Assembly: GCA_015522345.1 (NCBI GenBank) | Contig: WAML01000189.1 | Location: 1-16,771, forward strand | DNA from: Desulfurococcales archaeon | GTDB lineage: Archaea; Thermoproteota; Thermoprotei_A; Sulfolobales; Desulfurococcaceae | Length of the DNA: 16,771 nt | Direction of reading: 5' to 3' | Shown here: in pieces, positions 14,168 through 16,771 of the stretch | Numbering within the stretch: the stretch's first letter is position 1 | How the letters are laid out: every line of letters begins with the position of its first letter | Translations under genes and position numbers: made by a program | Notes under the pieces: model-generated | Seen by the model: only the letters and a program-made list of their open reading frames with translations | Databases searched by the model: none | What the model was told of the DNA's origin: nothing

Positions 14168-16618
14168 ATGAGTGAAGCTCCTAAAGAAAAGAGGTTTATT
14201 CTATGGCTTGAAGAAGTAACTAAAGACGATGTAGTTCTAGTAGGTGGTAAAAACGCTAACTTAGGAGAAATGATTAGAGCAGGAATACCAGTACCGCCAG
14301 GATTTGCTGTAACAGCCTATGCATACAAGTACTTCTTAGACAAAACAGGGCTTGGCGAAAAAATCTATTCTATGCTCAAAGACCTCGATGTTAATGATAA
14401 GAAGGCATTAGACGAAACAAGTAGTAAAATTAGACAAATGATAAAAGAGACGCCTATGCCTCCAGAAATAGAAGAGAGTATTAGGAAGGCCTATAGAGAA
14501 CTAGCTTCTAGACTTAATATGGATCCCAATAAACTACGTGTTGCTGTAAGAAGTAGTGCTACAGCTGAAGATATGCCTGAAGCTAGTTTTGCTGGTCAGC
14601 AGGAGACATACCTGAACGTCTATGGAGAAGATGCTGTTGTAAAGAGAGTAAAAGATTGCTGGGCAAGTCTATTTACTAGTAGAGCAATCTTCTATCGTGT
14701 AGCACAGGGTATACCACATGAAAGAGCTCTTATGAGTGTTACTGTACAGAAAATGGTTAACAGTAGGTCTGCTGGAGTAATGTTTACTCTACACCCAGTA
14801 ACTGGTGATACTAACGTAATAGTTATCGAAGGTGCTTGGGGCCTTGGAGAAGCTGTTGTTGGTGGCAAGGTAACTCCTGATGAATGGGTTGTAGATAAGA
14901 ATACTCTTGAGATAAAAGAGAGGAAAGTCAATAAGAAGACTATTGCAATAGTCTTTAACCCTGAAAAAGGAGAGAATGAAACTATAAAGCTACCAGATCC
15001 CAGATTCCCCTTATTCGACCCAGATGCACCTAGTTTAAACGACGATGAAGTCAAGAGATTAGCTGAACTAGGTAATCTCATAGAGAAGCATTATGGTCGC
15101 GCAATGGATATTGAATGGGCTATTGATATGGACTTGCCATTCCCACAGAACGTATTCATAGTACAAGCTAGACCCGAGACTGTATGGAGTGCTAGAAAAG
15201 CTAAGGAGGAAAAGAAAGCTGTTGTAGCAGGAAAGAAAGTAGTTAAGTTAAGCGAAGCTAAAGTGCTCACCCGCGGTCTACCGGCATCACCTGGTGTAGG
15301 AGCTGGTGTAGCTAAAGTAATATTTGACCCTCACAGCAAGGAAGCTCAAGAGTTTAAGGAAGGCGAGATCCTAGTAACTAAGATGACTGACCCTGACTGG
15401 GTTCCATTAATGAAGAAAGCTGCTGCAATAGTCACCGATGAAGGAGGAATGACAAGCCACGCTGCAATAGTAAGCCGTGAACTAGGAATACCTGCTGTTG
15501 TAGGAACAGGTAATGCAACACAAGTCATTAAGAGCGGTGTAGAGGTAACAGTAGATGGTAGCAAAGGTGTTATTTATGAGGGAATAGTTGAAGAACTTGT
15601 TAAACCAGCTGCCCCCGAGGCTGCTGGAGCTGCTGTTGCTGTAGGAATTAGTCCTGAGCAATTATTGCCACTATATCCTGTAACAGCTACAAGGATCTAC
15701 ATGAACCTTGGTGAGCCAGATGCTATAGAGAAGTATAAGGATCTACCATTCGACGGCATAGGATTAATGAGAATTGAATTCATTATAACTGATTGGATAC
15801 AGTACCACCCACTATACTTGATTGATGAAGGAAAAGAGCAATTATTCATAGACAAATTAGCTGAAGGCATCGCTAAAGTAGCTCAAGCAATCTATCCAAG
15901 ACCCGTTGTAGTAAGATTTAGTGACTTTAAGACAAACGAGTACCGTGGGCTAAAGGGCGGCGAGAAATATGAGCCTGAGGAAAGAAACCCGATGATTGGA
16001 TGGAGAGGTGTAAGCAGGTATATACACCCCAAGTACGAGCCCGCCTTTAGACTAGAGGTTCGTGCAATTAAGAAAGTACGTGAAGAAATGGGATTAACTA
16101 ACGTATGGGTAATGTTCCCATTCGTTAGAACGACTTGGGAGCTAGAGAGAGCACTAAAGATTATGGAGGAAGAAGGACTCAAGAGGAGCAAAGACTTCAA
16201 AGTATGGGCAATGGCGGAGGTACCAAGCATTGTATTCCTTGCAGATAAATTCGCTGAATACGTAGATGGATTCAGTATTGGAAGCAATGACTTAACACAA
16301 TTAGTACTAGGAGCAGACCGTGATAGCTCAATACTAGCCGAAATGGGATACTTCGATGAAAGAGACCCTGCAGTACTCTCAGCAATTAAGATGTTAATTG
16401 AGAAAGCACATTCAAAAGGTGCCACAGTAAGTATCTGTGGACAAGCACCAAGCGTATATCCAGAAATAGTAGAGTTCCTCGTAGAAGCAGGTATTGACAG
16501 TATAAGTGTTAATCCAGATGCAGTCATTCCTACAAGAAGACTAGTAGCAAGTATTGAAAGAAAGATAATATTGAAGAGACTCAATAGCTTAAGAGACTTA
16601 ATAGCGAAAAAGTTCTAA
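14168..16618 (+). CDS. ppsA: Phosphoenolpyruvate synthase (pyruvate, water dikinase)
   Basis: This 816-residue enzyme converts pyruvate and ATP to PEP, AMP and phosphate, the entry to gluconeogenesis. The N-terminal ATP-grasp domain has GGKNANLGEM (26-35), PVPPGFAVT (41-49), VRSSATAEDMPEASFAGQ (127-144) and GAWGLGEAVVGG (222-233). The swivelling domain has the phosphorylated His431 in GGMTSHAAIVSRELG. The C-terminal PEP/pyruvate barrel has FSIGSNDLTQL (702-712) and catalytic Cys757 in SICGQAPS. A Lys-rich linker (341-360) and an Ala/Pro-rich linker (479-495) join the domains. The last 25 residues form a basic amphipathic helix. A PEP-synthase homologue of this size forms a very large homo-oligomer in Staphylothermus marinus; this gene may encode that protein or an orthologue. 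It is monocistronic, with its own promoter and terminator. Confidence 0.96.
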   Translation: MSEAPKEKRFILWLEEVTKDDVVLVGGKNANLGEMIRAGIPVPPGFAVTAYAYKYFLDKTGLGEKIYSMLKDLDVNDKKALDETSSKIRQMIKETPMPPEIEESIRKAYRELASRLNMDPNKLRVAVRSSATAEDMPEASFAGQQETYLNVYGEDAVVKRVKDCWASLFTSRAIFYRVAQGIPHERALMSVTVQKMVNSRSAGVMFTLHPVTGDTNVIVIEGAWGLGEAVVGGKVTPDEWVVDKNTLEIKERKVNKKTIAIVFNPEKGENETIKLPDPRFPLFDPDAPSLNDDEVKRLAELGNLIEKHYGRAMDIEWAIDMDLPFPQNVFIVQARPETVWSARKAKEEKKAVVAGKKVVKLSEAKVLTRGLPASPGVGAGVAKVIFDPHSKEAQEFKEGEILVTKMTDPDWVPLMKKAAAIVTDEGGMTSHAAIVSRELGIPAVVGTGNATQVIKSGVEVTVDGSKGVIYEGIVEELVKPAAPEAAGAAVAVGISPEQLLPLYPVTATRIYMNLGEPDAIEKYKDLPFDGIGLMRIEFIITDWIQYHPLYLIDEGKEQLFIDKLAEGIAKVAQAIYPRPVVVRFSDFKTNEYRGLKGGEKYEPEERNPMIGWRGVSRYIHPKYEPAFRLEVRAIKKVREEMGLTNVWVMFPFVRTTWELERALKIMEEEGLKRSKDFKVWAMAEVPSIVFLADKFAEYVDGFSIGSNDLTQLVLGADRDSSILAEMGYFDERDPAVLSAIKMLIEKAHSKGATVSICGQAPSVYPEIVEFLVEAGIDSISVNPDAVIPTRRLVASIERKIILKRLNSLRDLIAKKF

Positions 16619-16645
16619 AAACAATAATGGAGAATAACCTAGAAC

Positions 16646-16677
16646 ACTAGTGTTTTTAGTATAGATATTTTTTATTA
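16646..16677 (+). terminator. Probable terminator after ppsA
   Basis: The perfect palindrome AACACTAGTGTT (16646-16657) runs into a T-tract, and a second T-rich run (TATTTTTTATT) follows at 16667-16677. Archaeal transcription ends mainly at such T-rich tracts. The ppsA stop codon is 28 nt upstream. No further gene is seen to the end of the window. Confidence 0.6.
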
Positions 16678-16771
16678 TATACTTACTTGTTCAATTATTA
16701 TACTTCTAATGTATTGTGTATGTGCTTTAGAATCATAGCTCCTTAATATAGTAGCTAGGATAGAATATATA

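Noticed and set aside
15892..16584. Long open frame of 230 codons on the minus strand inside ppsA
   Set aside because: It lies fully antisense to a strongly conserved gene. Its Ser/Leu/Ile-rich translation is typical of a shadow frame and matches no domain.

Overview
The window looks like chromosomal DNA of an AT-rich hyperthermophilic crenarchaeon (Thermoproteota, Desulfurococcales), most likely Staphylothermus or a close relative. I infer this from several features: low G+C, a Sulfolobus-type OB-fold SSB, archaeal TATA boxes about 26 nt before likely transcript starts, GGTG/GGAGG ribosome-binding sites with ATG, GTG and TTG starts, archaeal C/D box guide RNAs, and an archaeal phosphoenolpyruvate synthase. 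The genus is an inference only; no database was searched. I saw no insertion sequence, CRISPR array, tRNA or rRNA.

Left part (1-6288). A leftward operon encodes a MoxR-type AAA+ ATPase, a von Willebrand factor A (MIDAS) protein, and the start of a third gene that runs off the edge. Just upstream, on the plus strand, lies a likely C/D box sRNA (2742-2795) with its own TATA box. Next come a small hypothetical protein (minus), a DUF123/GIY-YIG-like protein (plus), an SSB gene whose stop codon overlaps the start of a PqqD-like small protein, a secreted transglutaminase-like protein rich in N-glycosylation sequons, and a small C2H2 zinc-finger protein (minus).

Middle (6520-13902). The three modules of a biotin-dependent acyl-CoA carboxylase lie close together but in separate transcription units. 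These are a carboxyltransferase directly behind an SCP2-type thiolase, a biotin carrier protein on the opposite strand, and a biotin carboxylase about 2.4 kb further on. Between the carrier and the biotin carboxylase sits a two-gene plus-strand unit: an M20 metallopeptidase/deacylase and an unrecognised protein that carries a complete JAMM (MPN+) metalloprotease motif. The likely enzyme is an ATP-dependent propionyl/acetyl-CoA-type carboxylase. No membrane subunit of a sodium-pumping decarboxylase is visible here.

Right part (13899-16771). A textbook C/D box sRNA (12-nt guide, 4-nt spacer, 12-nt guide) starts on the stop codon of the biotin carboxylase gene. A strong TATA box and ribosome-binding site then precede ppsA, encoding an 816-residue PEP synthase of the family that forms giant homo-oligomers in Staphylothermus marinus. 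A palindrome and T-rich tract after ppsA look like a terminator.

The points most worth a second look are the two guide RNAs, the JAMM-motif protein, the SSB/PqqD coupling, and the carboxylase-thiolase neighbourhood with a biotin carboxylase that ends in a very basic tail.
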